In this document: positions 14,899 through 23,765 of the stretch, one piece after another
Position numbering within the stretch: position 1 is the stretch's first letter
Layout: the number at the start of each line of letters is the position of its first letter
Made by a program: the position numbers and the translations under genes
Assembly: GCA_026225095.1 (NCBI GenBank)
Contig: JAMFSC010000129.1
Span: forward strand, 1-36,482
Length of the DNA stretch: 36,482 nucleotides
Reading direction: 5' to 3'
Source: a bacterium
GTDB taxonomy: Bacteria; Acidobacteriota; Terriglobia; Terriglobales; Acidobacteriaceae
The notes under the pieces: generated by a model
The model's input: the letters and a program-made list of their open reading frames with translations, nothing else
Told to the model about the DNA's origin: nothing
Database searches by the model: none

Positions 14899-15903
14899 GT
14901 GACCGCAATGCCCACCATCCATTCATCCCGCCTCCCGTTCGCCGCCGCGTTCCTCCTCACGCTCCTCTGCGCCCCTACCCCCGCCCAAACCCCGCAGGCG
15001 CCCCCGCCCCCGCCCACGACCCAGGCTGCTCCGGATCAGCAGCCCGACACCGAAGGGCCCATCACCACCCTCAAGGCCCGCGCCCTCGAGGTCAATCTCA
15101 TCTTCACCGTCACCGACAAACACGGCCACTTCGTCACCGGCCTCAAGCAGCAGAACTTCGGCCTCCTCGACGACCATAAGCAGCCCGAAGCCGTCATCCG
15201 CTTCACCCAGCAGACCAATCTGCCCCTCCGCGTCGGCATCATGCTCGATACCAGCAGCTCCATCCGCCAGCGCTTCCAGTTCGAGCAGCAGGCCGCCAAG
15301 GAGTTCTTCTCCGAGGTCCTCCACCAGAACGACCGCGCCTTCGTCGAAGGCTTCGACGTCCAGATCGACCTCGCCCAGCCCTTCACCAACAACGTCGCCC
15401 TGCTCGATAACGGAATCGACAAGCTCCGCCCCGGCGGAGGAACCTCGCTCTACGACAACCTCTACCAGACCTGCCGCGACCAGATGCTCACCCTCCGCGA
15501 AAAGGACTCCGTCCGCAAGGCCATCATCCTCGTCTCCGACGGCGACGACAACTACAGCCGCGCCCTCCAGTCCGACGCCATCAAGATGTGCCAGCGCGCC
15601 GAGACCATCGTCTACGCCATCTCCACCAACGTCAGCCTCAACAAGGGCAAGGGCGACGACGTCCTCACCGCCATCACCCAGGCCACCGGAGGCTCCGCCT
15701 TCTTCCCCAACCGCATTGAAGATGTAGCGGTCGGCTTCCACAACATCGAAGAAGAGCTCCGCAGCCAGTACTCGCTCGAGTACAAGCCCGCCAACTTCAA
15801 AGCCGACGGCAGCTTCCGAACCATCTACCTCCAGGCCCTCGACCGCCAGCACTACGTCGTCCGCGCCCGCACCGGCTACTTCGCCCCCCGCGCCAGCGAA
15901 TAG
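14899..15903 (+). CDS. VWFA-domain secreted protein (acidobacterial VWFA-related family)
   Basis: The protein is 334 residues. A signal (LPFAAAFLLTLLCAPTPAQ) is followed by a Pro/Gln-rich linker, then FTVTDKHGHFVTGLKQQNFGLLDDHKQPEAV, the N-terminal beta domain typical of the acidobacterial VWFA-related proteins. Next comes a von Willebrand A domain with the MIDAS motif D117-T-S-S-S121 and GGTSLYDNL. The end is RQHYVVRARTGYFAP, also typical of the family. These proteins are exported and presumably bind ligands via a metal ion; their role is unknown. The start is GTG 14899 or ATG 14908, 10 to 19 bases after the rluD stop. Confidence 0.88.
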   Translation: MTAMPTIHSSRLPFAAAFLLTLLCAPTPAQTPQAPPPPPTTQAAPDQQPDTEGPITTLKARALEVNLIFTVTDKHGHFVTGLKQQNFGLLDDHKQPEAVIRFTQQTNLPLRVGIMLDTSSSIRQRFQFEQQAAKEFFSEVLHQNDRAFVEGFDVQIDLAQPFTNNVALLDNGIDKLRPGGGTSLYDNLYQTCRDQMLTLREKDSVRKAIILVSDGDDNYSRALQSDAIKMCQRAETIVYAISTNVSLNKGKGDDVLTAITQATGGSAFFPNRIEDVAVGFHNIEEELRSQYSLEYKPANFKADGSFRTIYLQALDRQHYVVRARTGYFAPRASE

Positions 15904-15979
15904 GCCCTGAAGAAACACCCACCGAAAAGAAAAACTTTCCCACCCCCTGCCGTGTCTAACCACCCAGGGGAATCCCACC

Positions 15980-16555
15980 ATGCGTATCTGCCGCACTGTC
16001 TTTGCCGCCGTCTTCCTCACCACGCTGCCCTCTGCCAGCCTCCTCGCCCAGCAGCCCGCCGGCATCACAGAGAGCCTGGCCGCCCTCGCCGACCAGCCCG
16101 CCACCCACACCTCCTTTACTTTCGACCGCTCGATGATGCAGATCGCGGAGGGTCTCATGGAGCAGAACGGCATCGACGCCAAACACGCTACCGCCGCCCT
16201 CAACAGCGTCACCGTCCAGACCTACCACTATCCCCGCCCCGTCTTCTACACCCCCGAGATCATGCAGTCCATCATCCACAACTACAACGCCGCCGGCTGG
16301 AAGCACCTCGTCAACGCCAACGTCAGCCCCGGCCAGAGCGCCCAGCCCACCGCCCCCATCACCGATCTCTGGCTCCACTTCCGCGGCTCCGAGATCGACG
16401 ACGTCACCGTCCTCCTCCGCGCGCAGAAGAACATGAACGTTATCGAGGTCTCCGGCCTCCTCCGTCCCCTTGACCTCGTCCACCTGAGCGGCCACTTCGG
16501 GATCCCCAAGGTCGACCCCAACGCCGTGATGGTGCCGGCGCCGCCGGGAAAGTAG
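15980..16555 (+). CDS. secreted protein of unknown function
   Basis: The protein is 191 residues. A clear signal peptide (MRICRTVFAAVFLTTLPSASLLA, cut before QQPAG) is followed by a soluble domain. It contains DDVTVLLRAQKNMNVIEVSGLLRPLDLVHLSGHFG, faintly like DUF4252-type proteins, where VTVLVR and a hydrophobic SG pattern recur. The similarity is too weak to name. Ribosome site AGGGGA precedes the ATG. Convergent with adenosine deaminase, which ends 16 bases away. Confidence 0.75.
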   Translation: MRICRTVFAAVFLTTLPSASLLAQQPAGITESLAALADQPATHTSFTFDRSMMQIAEGLMEQNGIDAKHATAALNSVTVQTYHYPRPVFYTPEIMQSIIHNYNAAGWKHLVNANVSPGQSAQPTAPITDLWLHFRGSEIDDVTVLLRAQKNMNVIEVSGLLRPLDLVHLSGHFGIPKVDPNAVMVPAPPGK

Positions 16556-16571
16556 GCGAACTCACAACTTT

Positions 16572-17612
16572 CTACCACCCATATTGCTCAACCGCCTGCA
16601 TCAGAGCCACCTTCCGCTCAGCAGGCAGAAAACTGGCCTCCACAGAGTTCGCCGCCAGCTCCCGCATCTGCTCCAGCGTAAATCCGAACTGCCCATAAGC
16701 CAGCCGATACTCCCCCAGCAGATCGCTCCCAAACATCGGCGGATCGTCCGAGTTCAGTGTCACCATCAGCCCGCTGTCGAAGTAGTCCTTCACCGGATGC
16801 GCGTCAAACGCCGGGCAACACCCCGTCCGGATATTGCTCGTTACATTCATCTCCAGCGGAATCTGCCGCTCGGCCAGAACCTCCATCAGTTCCGGATCGT
16901 CTTTAGCCGTAAGGGCATGACCAATCCGCTCCGCCCCGATGTTGATCGCCGCCCAGATGCTCGACGGCCCCGTGGACTCGCCTGCATGAGCCGTCAGTCT
17001 CAGCCCCGCCTCCCGCGCCTCCGCATACACCTCGCGAAACTGGTCCGCCGCGCCCCGAGCCTCATCTCCGCCGATCCCAATCCCGACAATGCTCGGCCAC
17101 TCCGCGCGCATCTCTGCCGCCTGCCGAAACACGACTGACGCCTCCTCCACCCCGAAGTGCCGAACCGCATCGATAATCCAGTAAACCGTGGTGCCAAACT
17201 CCGCCTCGCCACGCATCCGCCCACGTTCAATCGCAGGCATCACATCCTCCACCCGCAGCCGCCCCTGCCGGTTCAGAATCCCGAACGAGATATACACCTC
17301 GGCGTGAACAACCCCCTGCGCCGCCAGCGTCCGAACCATGTCGTACGTCATCAACTCGTAGTCATCCGGAGTCCGCAACCGCTCCGTCACCGCCCGGAAC
17401 GCGTCCAGAAAGCCCACGAAGTTGGCATACGTATAAAGCTGCCGCGCGCCAGTCAGCGTCAGAGGCTGCGGATCGTGCCGCTCACTCAGCGTGACCAGCG
17501 TCTCGGGCAGAATCGTGCCTTCAAGGTGCAGGTGCAGTTCAACCTTGGGCAGCTTCAGCAGCCAGGTGTCGGGATCCATCTCCAGTTCAGGCTTCGGCAT
17601 ACGCGGGGACAT
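16572..17612 (-). CDS. add: adenosine deaminase
   Basis: The protein is 346 residues, the standard length. The metal-binding HLHLEG (His27, His29) opens the barrel after LPKVELH. Further motifs are TAHAGES (metal His and catalytic neighbourhood), ERIGHALTAKDDPELM and LNSDDPPMFGSDLLGEY, whose Asp-Asp pair positions metal and substrate. It converts adenosine to inosine, and by its motifs could also accept adenine like the related adenine deaminases. With guanine deaminase and allantoinase 7-9 kb away it belongs to purine salvage and degradation. Confidence 0.95.
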   Translation of the reverse strand: MSPRMPKPELEMDPDTWLLKLPKVELHLHLEGTILPETLVTLSERHDPQPLTLTGARQLYTYANFVGFLDAFRAVTERLRTPDDYELMTYDMVRTLAAQGVVHAEVYISFGILNRQGRLRVEDVMPAIERGRMRGEAEFGTTVYWIIDAVRHFGVEEASVVFRQAAEMRAEWPSIVGIGIGGDEARGAADQFREVYAEAREAGLRLTAHAGESTGPSSIWAAINIGAERIGHALTAKDDPELMEVLAERQIPLEMNVTSNIRTGCCPAFDAHPVKDYFDSGLMVTLNSDDPPMFGSDLLGEYRLAYGQFGFTLEQMRELAANSVEASFLPAERKVALMQAVEQYGW

Positions 17613-17714
17613 CTAACAAGTTTACGCGCCGGACCCATAGGCCGAGCGCCTCCGAGGCCCGCCCGGGGACATCGATAGAAAGAAATAACTTACGCCCGGG
17701 CAATAGGCAGGGGG

Positions 17715-19262
17715 CTATCCCCGGTAGAACTCACTCCGCTTCCGGCTATAGAAGACGTAGACGAACAGCCCGATCACCAGCCAGACGAAGAACCGCACCC
17801 AGGTGATGGCCGGAAGCCCGGCCATCAGCAGGATGCAGAACAGCGTACTGAGCACCGGGATCACCGGCCCAAATGGAACCCGGAATCCCCGGTGCCGCCC
17901 CGGATCCTTCGCCCGCAGCACGATCACGCCGATCGAGACCAGCACAAACGCGAACAATGTCCCAATATTGGACATTTCGGCAAAGGTGCCCACGTCGAAC
18001 ATTCCCGAAGGAATTGCCACCAGGATCCCAGCTACCCAGGTCGAAACCGCCGGTGTCCTGTACTTCGGATGGATCTTCGAGAATACCGCAGGCAGCAGCC
18101 GATCGCGGCTCATCGCGAACCACACCCGCGCCTGCCCCAGTTGGAACACCAGGATCGACGAGATCATCCCCACGATCGCGCCGAACAGCACCGCCAGCCG
18201 CACCCAGTGCAGCCGATGTCCACCCGGCGTCAGCGCCATCCGCTTCAGCGCATTCACCACCGGAGCCCCGTCACCCGCTACGGATTGCCAGGGCACCATG
18301 CCCGTCAGGACGGCGGCCACCCCGATATACAGGATCGTACAGACGATCAGAGTCGCTACAATCCCGATCGGAACGTCCCGTCGCGGGTTCCTGCACTCCT
18401 CGCTCGCCGTCGAGACCGAGTCGAAGCCGATGTAGGTGAAAAAGATGATCGATCCGCCCGCCAGCACGCCGGAGAATCCGTTCGGAGAAAACGGGTGATA
18501 GTGCTCCGGATGGATGAACGAGATGCCGAAGAAGATGAACAGCAGGATCGCCGCCGACTTGATCAGCACCATGATGTTGTTGGTCCGAGCCGACTCCCGA
18601 ATCCCGCGAACCAGGACCACCGTCAGCAGCAGAACCACCAGGAACGCCGGAATGTCGAAGCCCCTGTGCCAGCCCGGAGCGAAGATGTCTTTCCCTGCAA
18701 GATCCTGCAAACCCAGCGGAAGATAAGCCGGAGAGAGCCACTTCGGGTCCAGGTGGATGCCGAACCAGTCCAGCAGATCGACGATATGTGCCGCGAACCC
18801 AACGCTGACGCTCATGTTCGAGAACGCATACTCGAGGATCAGGTCCCACCCGATGATCCAAGCCGTCAATTCGCCCAGCGTCGCAGAGGTGTAGGTGTAG
18901 GCCGAACCCGCGATCGGGATCATGCTGGCCAATTCGGCGTAACAAAGCCCGGTCAGCGCGCACACGATCGCCACCAGCACCAGCGACAGCGCCAGCGCGG
19001 GCCCAGCACCGGGCCGCCCGGCCACCGCACCATGGTGCAGCACCAGGTCGATGATCGGCGAGCCCTTCCAATCGGCCAGCTTCGAGGGGTTTCCCCCGAT
19101 GGCTGTGCCGATCACCGTAAAGATGCCCGACCCGATCACGGCGCCGATCCCCAGAGCTGTTAGGGAGACCGGACCAAGTGTCTTATGCAGCGCGTGTTCC
19201 GGCCGCTCCGACTCGTGAATCAGTTTGTCGATGGATTTTGTTGCAAAGATTTGCCTGGACAG
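17715..19262 (-). CDS. APC-superfamily amino acid permease, probable CTG start
   Basis: The protein is 515 residues with about 12-14 membrane helices. It contains GIGAVIGSGIFTVIG (the substrate-binding helix 1 break), AYTYTSATLGELTAWIIGWDLILEY, FFTYIGFDSVSTASEE and ARVWFAMSRDRLLPAVF, all typical of cationic amino-acid/glutamate APC transporters. The first 41 residues before the GTG at 19139 are in frame and family-like (FATKSIDKLIHESERPEH...LHKTLGPVSLTALGIGA), yet contain no ATG, GTG or TTG. CTG at 19262 has AGGAGA six bases upstream and is the likely initiator. An alternative is a sequencing or annotation error at the 5' end. The gene lies just upstream of add on the same strand. Confidence 0.88.
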   Translation of the reverse strand: MSRQIFATKSIDKLIHESERPEHALHKTLGPVSLTALGIGAVIGSGIFTVIGTAIGGNPSKLADWKGSPIIDLVLHHGAVAGRPGAGPALALSLVLVAIVCALTGLCYAELASMIPIAGSAYTYTSATLGELTAWIIGWDLILEYAFSNMSVSVGFAAHIVDLLDWFGIHLDPKWLSPAYLPLGLQDLAGKDIFAPGWHRGFDIPAFLVVLLLTVVLVRGIRESARTNNIMVLIKSAAILLFIFFGISFIHPEHYHPFSPNGFSGVLAGGSIIFFTYIGFDSVSTASEECRNPRRDVPIGIVATLIVCTILYIGVAAVLTGMVPWQSVAGDGAPVVNALKRMALTPGGHRLHWVRLAVLFGAIVGMISSILVFQLGQARVWFAMSRDRLLPAVFSKIHPKYRTPAVSTWVAGILVAIPSGMFDVGTFAEMSNIGTLFAFVLVSIGVIVLRAKDPGRHRGFRVPFGPVIPVLSTLFCILLMAGLPAITWVRFFVWLVIGLFVYVFYSRKRSEFYRG

Positions 19263-19375
19263 TGCGTTTCTCCTGGGTGGATAAGAAGAAACTACAGCAC
19301 GTCAGCCATTTTGCTTCACACAAAAAGAGCCGAATACCGGAATGCGGTCCTGCCCGCAGGCAGAACCGCACCGGC

Positions 19376-19531
19376 TTAGCGCTTGCTCTGGCCGCGCGCA
19401 GCCTTCTTCAGCTTCGCCTTGTTCTCGCCACGGGCACCCGTGCGAGCTGCCTTGGGAGCGGCCTTCTTCCGTGCGGCCCGCTTGATCTTCTTGCGTTCTT
19501 CGGTGTCGGTAATGCTCTTTGTATTCGCCAT
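19376..19531 (-). CDS. small Lys/Arg-rich basic protein
   Basis: The protein is 51 residues: MANTKSITDTEERKKIKRA, then Lys/Arg/Ala-rich segments such as RKKAAPKAARTG and KLKKAARGQSKR. More than a third of the residues are basic. It has no signal or membrane segment. Very similar short proteins beginning MANTKSI...ERKK occur across many bacteria without assigned function; binding to nucleic acid or ribosomes is plausible from charge alone. It sits between pcrA and the permease on the same strand. Confidence 0.7.
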   Translation of the reverse strand: MANTKSITDTEERKKIKRAARKKAAPKAARTGARGENKAKLKKAARGQSKR

Positions 19532-19600
19532 GAGTCGATGCCAATCTTTCTATAGGTGCAGAATGTCGGTGTGTGCGGGCGGGCCGTAACAGCCAGGCTG

Positions 19601-22369
19601 CTACAGTCTCTCAAGCTGGGCAAACTTCTCCACCAGCTTCTTCACGCCGTGCTGTTGAAATTGTACTGTAATCTTGGCGTCGTCCCCGTCTCCCTCGCGA
19701 CGAAAGACGGTTCCTTCCCCATACTTTGGGTGCCGCACGCGAACTCCCTGCTGCAATCCGGTCTTTCCGGTGGGCTCCGCGACCGGCAGTTTGGGCCGCG
19801 AAACCTTCTGCCCACGCGCCGCGAAGAAGCTCGCAACGTTGTCGATCGACCCCGATCCGCCCCCGTAAGCCGACCGATTGTTCACGGCGGCAGATCCGGA
19901 TGGCCGCGCTGCCCCGCTCTGGTCCTCGTGCTCGTAACTATAGTGCCGCTCCCCATCCTCGGACCCCCTCCGGGCCCCATAAGCCGAGCCGTACCCTGAA
20001 GCCCCATAAGCTGGCCGCGCCGCCGGACTCCCAAGATCCTCCACCAGCCGCGAAGGAACCTCTTCCAGAAATCGCGAAGCCACGCTCGACTCCGGCATAT
20101 CGCTGCCATACCGCCGCCGGTAACGGGCCCGCGTCATGATCAGCGTGTCCATCGCCCGCGTCATGCCCACATAGCAGAGCCTGCGTTCTTCCTCCAGGCC
20201 AGTCGGATCGGTCAACGTCCGCGAGTGCGGAAACAGGCCCTCCTCCATCCCCGTCAGAAAAACGAGCGGAAACTCCAGCCCCTTGGCCGCATGCAGCGTC
20301 ATCAGCGTCACCCGCGCCTCGGCCGAGTACTGATCCGCATCCGACACCAGCGCCGCATGATCCAGAAACTCGCTCAACGTCTCGCCCCGCTCCTGCGCGT
20401 CCTGCGCTGCGTTGGCAAGTTCCTTCAGATTCTCAATCCGCGAGAACGACTCCGGAGTTGCCTCTTCCTCGAGCGCCCGCAGGTATCCGCTCCGATCATT
20501 CAGGAACTTGATCAGCTCCGGCAGCGTCGCCGCATCGCCCGGCTTCCGAAACGCCGGTCGCGCAGCCTGCTCCTCCGCAGCCGCCTTGGCCACCGAAGCA
20601 TCCATCTCCTTCCGCGTGCCCGCCGCACTCTTTCGTCCCGCCTTCAGCACCACCGGAGCAAACGGGTTGAACCCCGCCGCATCGATCCCATGCGCCGCAT
20701 CCGAATCGACCGAGTTCTCCGGTGCCAGCGTCGAGATCTCCTCGCTCGGCCCGAAGTCGAAGCCAAAGTTGAAGCTCGTATCGAACGATGTGTCCGCGGC
20801 CTCATCCACCCCGGTCTCAACCGGCCCTTCCTCCTCCGACTCCGCGCCCGTGCCGAAGCCAAACGACACATCCCCATCATCCGCGACCGCTACATCGCCA
20901 GCCAGCTTCTCCGCAAACTCCGCACCCAGCATCGCCCGCGCATCTTCAATCAACCGCCGAAAGTTTTCGAGCGCAATCAACGCCCGCTGCGGCAGCAACT
21001 TCTGCTCGATTGCCTTCCCGATTGCGTCCCACGAGCTCATTCCCGTGGTCAGCGCAACCCGCTCCACAACCTCCATCGTCGTCTTTCCAATCCCACGCGC
21101 CGGCGAGTTCACAACACGCCCCAGCGCGATCGAGTCGTGCACATTTTGCACAAGCTTCATGTAGCTCAGAATGTCCTTGACCTCCGCCCGGTCATAGAAC
21201 GAGAAGCCACCCACCATGTGGTACTGAATCTGATACCGCCGCAGTGCCTCTTCCACCAGCCGCGACTGCGAGTTGGTTCGATAAAGCACCGCACACCGTG
21301 GAGCCTCATCGGATTCGCCCGCCGCCCGCAGATAGCGGTTAATCCTCTCCGCAATAAACAGGGCCTCGTTCTCGCCATCGGGTGCCTCGTAGTACCCGAT
21401 CAACGACCCGCCCTCACGCGACGTCCAAAGGTTCTTGCCCTTGCGCTGTACGTTCTGCGCTACCACCGCCGACGCGCCCTCAAGGATCACCTGCGTCGAA
21501 CGGTAGTTCTGTTCCAGTCGAATCGTCTTCGCCTGCGGGAAGTCCTTCTCGAACTCCAGGATGTTCTTGATATCCGCGCCCCGCCAGCTATAGATCGACT
21601 GGTCCTCATCGCCCACCACGCAGACATTGCCATGCGATCCAAGCAGCTTCATTAACTCATACTGTGGCCGATTCGTATCCTGGTACTCGTCGATCAAGAG
21701 ATATCTGTAACGGCGGTTGTAACGTTCTCGCACCTCGGCTGAGCTCTTCAATAAACGTACTGTTTCGAGGAGCAAATCATCGAAGTCAAGCGCATTCGCC
21801 TTGAACAGTTCCTTCCGATAGATCTCGAAGATATGCGCGATCTTCTCTTCCATCGGATTCGTCGAAGCGAGGAAGTACTCCTGCGGGTCGATCATGTGAT
21901 TCTTCGCCCAGCTGATCCGGCCCAGCGCGACCCTCGGCTTCAACTGCTTATCGTCGATCGCCAGTCGCTTCAGAGCCTGCTTCACCACCGCTTGCTGATC
22001 GGTCTCGTCATAGATGGCGAAGGTTCGGGTCAACCCCACGCCGTTCACTCGCATGGCCTCGATATCCCTCCGCAAAACCCGCACGCAAAAGCTGTGAAAT
22101 GTCGCCAGCGTAGGCTTCGCGAGCGAGGTATGACCCATGATCTTGTCAACACGCTCCGCCATCTCCTTTGCGGCTTTATTGGTGAAGGTCACCGCGAGAA
22201 TCGAGTCCGCAGGCACCCCGCGCTCCTGAATCAGGTAGGCGATCCGGTGCGTAATCACACGTGTCTTGCCGCTTCCCGCACCGGCCAGCAGAAGCACCGG
22301 CCCATCCACCGACTGGATTCCATCCTGCTGCTGCGGGTTCATCTTTTCAAGAAGGTGAGACGCCATCAT
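19601..22369 (-). CDS. pcrA: PcrA/UvrD-type superfamily 1 DNA helicase
   Basis: The protein is 922 residues, longer than usual PcrA/UvrD (about 720-780). Helicase motifs appear in order: Walker A AGAGSGKT (29-36), FTNKAAKEM (62-70), TFHSFC (90-95), LLIDEYQDTN (224-233), GDEDQSIYSWRGA (253-265), LEQNYRS (285-291), TLMTLHAAKGLEF (688-700) and EEERRLCYVGMTRA (726-739). It unwinds DNA 3'-5' in nucleotide excision repair and fork processing. Residues 492-613 form an Ala/Asp/Glu/Phe/Gly-rich insert inside the 2B domain. A Tyr/Gly/Ser linker (about 780-845) leads to a C-terminal tudor-like RNAP-interaction domain (GVRVRHPKYGEGTVF). Confidence 0.95.
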   Translation of the reverse strand: MMASHLLEKMNPQQQDGIQSVDGPVLLLAGAGSGKTRVITHRIAYLIQERGVPADSILAVTFTNKAAKEMAERVDKIMGHTSLAKPTLATFHSFCVRVLRRDIEAMRVNGVGLTRTFAIYDETDQQAVVKQALKRLAIDDKQLKPRVALGRISWAKNHMIDPQEYFLASTNPMEEKIAHIFEIYRKELFKANALDFDDLLLETVRLLKSSAEVRERYNRRYRYLLIDEYQDTNRPQYELMKLLGSHGNVCVVGDEDQSIYSWRGADIKNILEFEKDFPQAKTIRLEQNYRSTQVILEGASAVVAQNVQRKGKNLWTSREGGSLIGYYEAPDGENEALFIAERINRYLRAAGESDEAPRCAVLYRTNSQSRLVEEALRRYQIQYHMVGGFSFYDRAEVKDILSYMKLVQNVHDSIALGRVVNSPARGIGKTTMEVVERVALTTGMSSWDAIGKAIEQKLLPQRALIALENFRRLIEDARAMLGAEFAEKLAGDVAVADDGDVSFGFGTGAESEEEGPVETGVDEAADTSFDTSFNFGFDFGPSEEISTLAPENSVDSDAAHGIDAAGFNPFAPVVLKAGRKSAAGTRKEMDASVAKAAAEEQAARPAFRKPGDAATLPELIKFLNDRSGYLRALEEEATPESFSRIENLKELANAAQDAQERGETLSEFLDHAALVSDADQYSAEARVTLMTLHAAKGLEFPLVFLTGMEEGLFPHSRTLTDPTGLEEERRLCYVGMTRAMDTLIMTRARYRRRYGSDMPESSVASRFLEEVPSRLVEDLGSPAARPAYGASGYGSAYGARRGSEDGERHYSYEHEDQSGAARPSGSAAVNNRSAYGGGSGSIDNVASFFAARGQKVSRPKLPVAEPTGKTGLQQGVRVRHPKYGEGTVFRREGDGDDAKITVQFQQHGVKKLVEKFAQLERL

Positions 22370-22554
22370 TCACTCCAAACACCATCTTAAATCCCCACCC
22401 TGCAGATACCTAATCGGGCCCATCCGCCCAGATCCATGGAGTGCCCATGTCCATTGCCGGACAGACGGTGTCCACGCGTGAACACCGCGTCTTTATTGAG
22501 CAAATCGCTCACGGAATATTCACGAAATAAGCCTGGAAATATGTCGCGGCCAGG

Positions 22555-22581
22555 GGAACCTTTCCGAAGTTGGCGCGTATT
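22555..22581 (+). promoter_or_regulatory. candidate ECF-sigma-type promoter
   Basis: GGAACC (22555-22560), exactly 15 bases, then CGTATT (22576-22581) fits the general extracytoplasmic-function sigma pattern of a GGAAC -35 and a CGT-type -10. It lies 72 bases before the ATG of a secreted protein. No sigma factor gene is in the window. Confidence 0.4.
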
Positions 22582-22653
22582 ACAGAGTGCGACTGGAAGG
22601 GTGGCCGGCACCCCATCTGGATTCGCTATTTTGATCCAAACCGGAGTACCGCC

Positions 22654-23007
22654 ATGATGTTGTCCAAGTCGATGTTGAAGTCCGTCGTGTCCGCAACTGT
22701 CCTCGCGACTGCGCTCGTTCCTGCCGTCGCGCTCGCCGCTCCGCTCCACGTCAATCCGTCGGTTCATGCCTTCTTCGGCAACAAGCAGAAGATGGTGAAC
22801 TTCAATCTGCGCAATCAGACCGGGACCCCGATCGATGTCAAAGCCGGCGATCAGACCATGACCATCGCCTCCGGTCAGACGGTCAAACTCCACCTCGCCT
22901 CGGGCACTCGGGTCGTCACCGCAACCGCAACCGACAAGCGCGAGGCCGGTCATCTCCTCTGCGAGGTCACCTCCGCCATCTCCGACGCAACCATCACACT
23001 CAACTAA
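22654..23007 (+). CDS. small secreted protein of unknown function
   Basis: The protein is 117 residues. The signal (MMLSKSMLKSVVSATVLATALVPAVALA) is cut before APLHVNP. The mature 89 residues form a beta-rich domain, with FNLRNQTGTPIDVKAGDQTMTIASGQTVKLHLASGTRV suggesting an Ig-like or EF/PapD-type small sandwich. One cysteine remains (LLCEV). Ribosome site GGAG is 9 bases before the ATG at 22654; upstream in-frame extension to 22570 is rejected as it would delete the signal's N-terminal position. I do not recognise the family. Confidence 0.75.
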   Translation: MMLSKSMLKSVVSATVLATALVPAVALAAPLHVNPSVHAFFGNKQKMVNFNLRNQTGTPIDVKAGDQTMTIASGQTVKLHLASGTRVVTATATDKREAGHLLCEVTSAISDATITLN

Positions 23008-23151
23008 ACGTCTCGTCCTCCCCACTCCTGCTTTTGATCAACATCCACACGCCTGCGCATGGGTGAGAGCGAACGGTCGACGGTCATGATCCACCGCGTC
23101 TCTCCCCATGCCCCCGAGCCCATACCGCGCCCCTGAGACAATAGGGACGAC

Positions 23152-23700
23152 ATGCCCATTCAAAACATCGCCGTCTTCTGCGCATCCGCCGAGGGTGCTC
23201 GGCCCGTCTATCGCGAACAGGCGGAGGCCTTCGGCCTTGCGCTCGCGGTCCATCGCATCGGTCTCATCTATGGCGGCGCCCGCGTCGGCCTCATGCGCGC
23301 CGTCGCCGATGCCGCGCTCGAAGCCGGAGGCCATGTCGTCGGCGTCATCCCCGAGGTGCTCGTCGATCTCGAGGTCGCGCACGACGGCCTCTCCGAACTC
23401 CACGTTACCAGCACGATGCACACCCGCAAAGCCTTGATGGGAGAGCGCGCCGACGCCTTCGTCATCCTGCCCGGAGGCTATGGAACCTTCGAAGAACTCT
23501 TCGAGGTCCTCGCCTGGCAGACGCTCAAACTGCACGCCAAGCCCATTCTCCTGCTCAACACCGCGGGCTTCTACACGCCCATGCTCGCATTTCTCGATCA
23601 CTGCGTCGCCGAAGGCGTCCTGAAACCTCATAATCGTTCCATCCTGCTCGTCGCCGATACGGTCGAGGATGCCCTCCGCCAGCTCGACATCCACGCCTGA
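23152..23700 (+). CDS. LOG-family cytokinin riboside 5'-monophosphate phosphoribohydrolase (TIGR00730)
   Basis: The protein is 182 residues, typical for the family. It has NIAVFCASAEG at the start, LIYGGARVGLMRAVADAALEAGG (38-60), MHTRKALMGERADAF with the conserved Arg92 and Lys93, and PGGYGTFEE (107-115), the signature that binds and hydrolyses the nucleotide glycosidic bond. Bacterial LOG proteins release a base from AMP or cytokinin nucleotides; a general nucleotide-5'-monophosphate phosphoribohydrolase role is likely here. The gene stops at 23700, convergent with allantoinase. GGGACG upstream of the ATG is a weak ribosome site. Confidence 0.93.
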   Translation: MPIQNIAVFCASAEGARPVYREQAEAFGLALAVHRIGLIYGGARVGLMRAVADAALEAGGHVVGVIPEVLVDLEVAHDGLSELHVTSTMHTRKALMGERADAFVILPGGYGTFEELFEVLAWQTLKLHAKPILLLNTAGFYTPMLAFLDHCVAEGVLKPHNRSILLVADTVEDALRQLDIHA

Positions 23701-23732
23701 TCCATCTCCCACGGACAACGCCAGCCACGGGC

Positions 23733-23765
23733 TGAGCCAGCCTAACACTCCGTCAGGCTGGCTCA
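23733..23765. terminator. hairpin between convergent genes (LOG and allantoinase)
   Basis: TGAGCCAGCCT (23733-23743) and AGGCTGGCTCA (23755-23765) are perfect 11-bp arms around an 11-base loop. The allantoinase stop codon (TCA on the plus strand at 23763-23765) lies in the right arm. The position between converging genes suggests a bidirectional terminator, although no U-tract follows either side. Confidence 0.6.
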
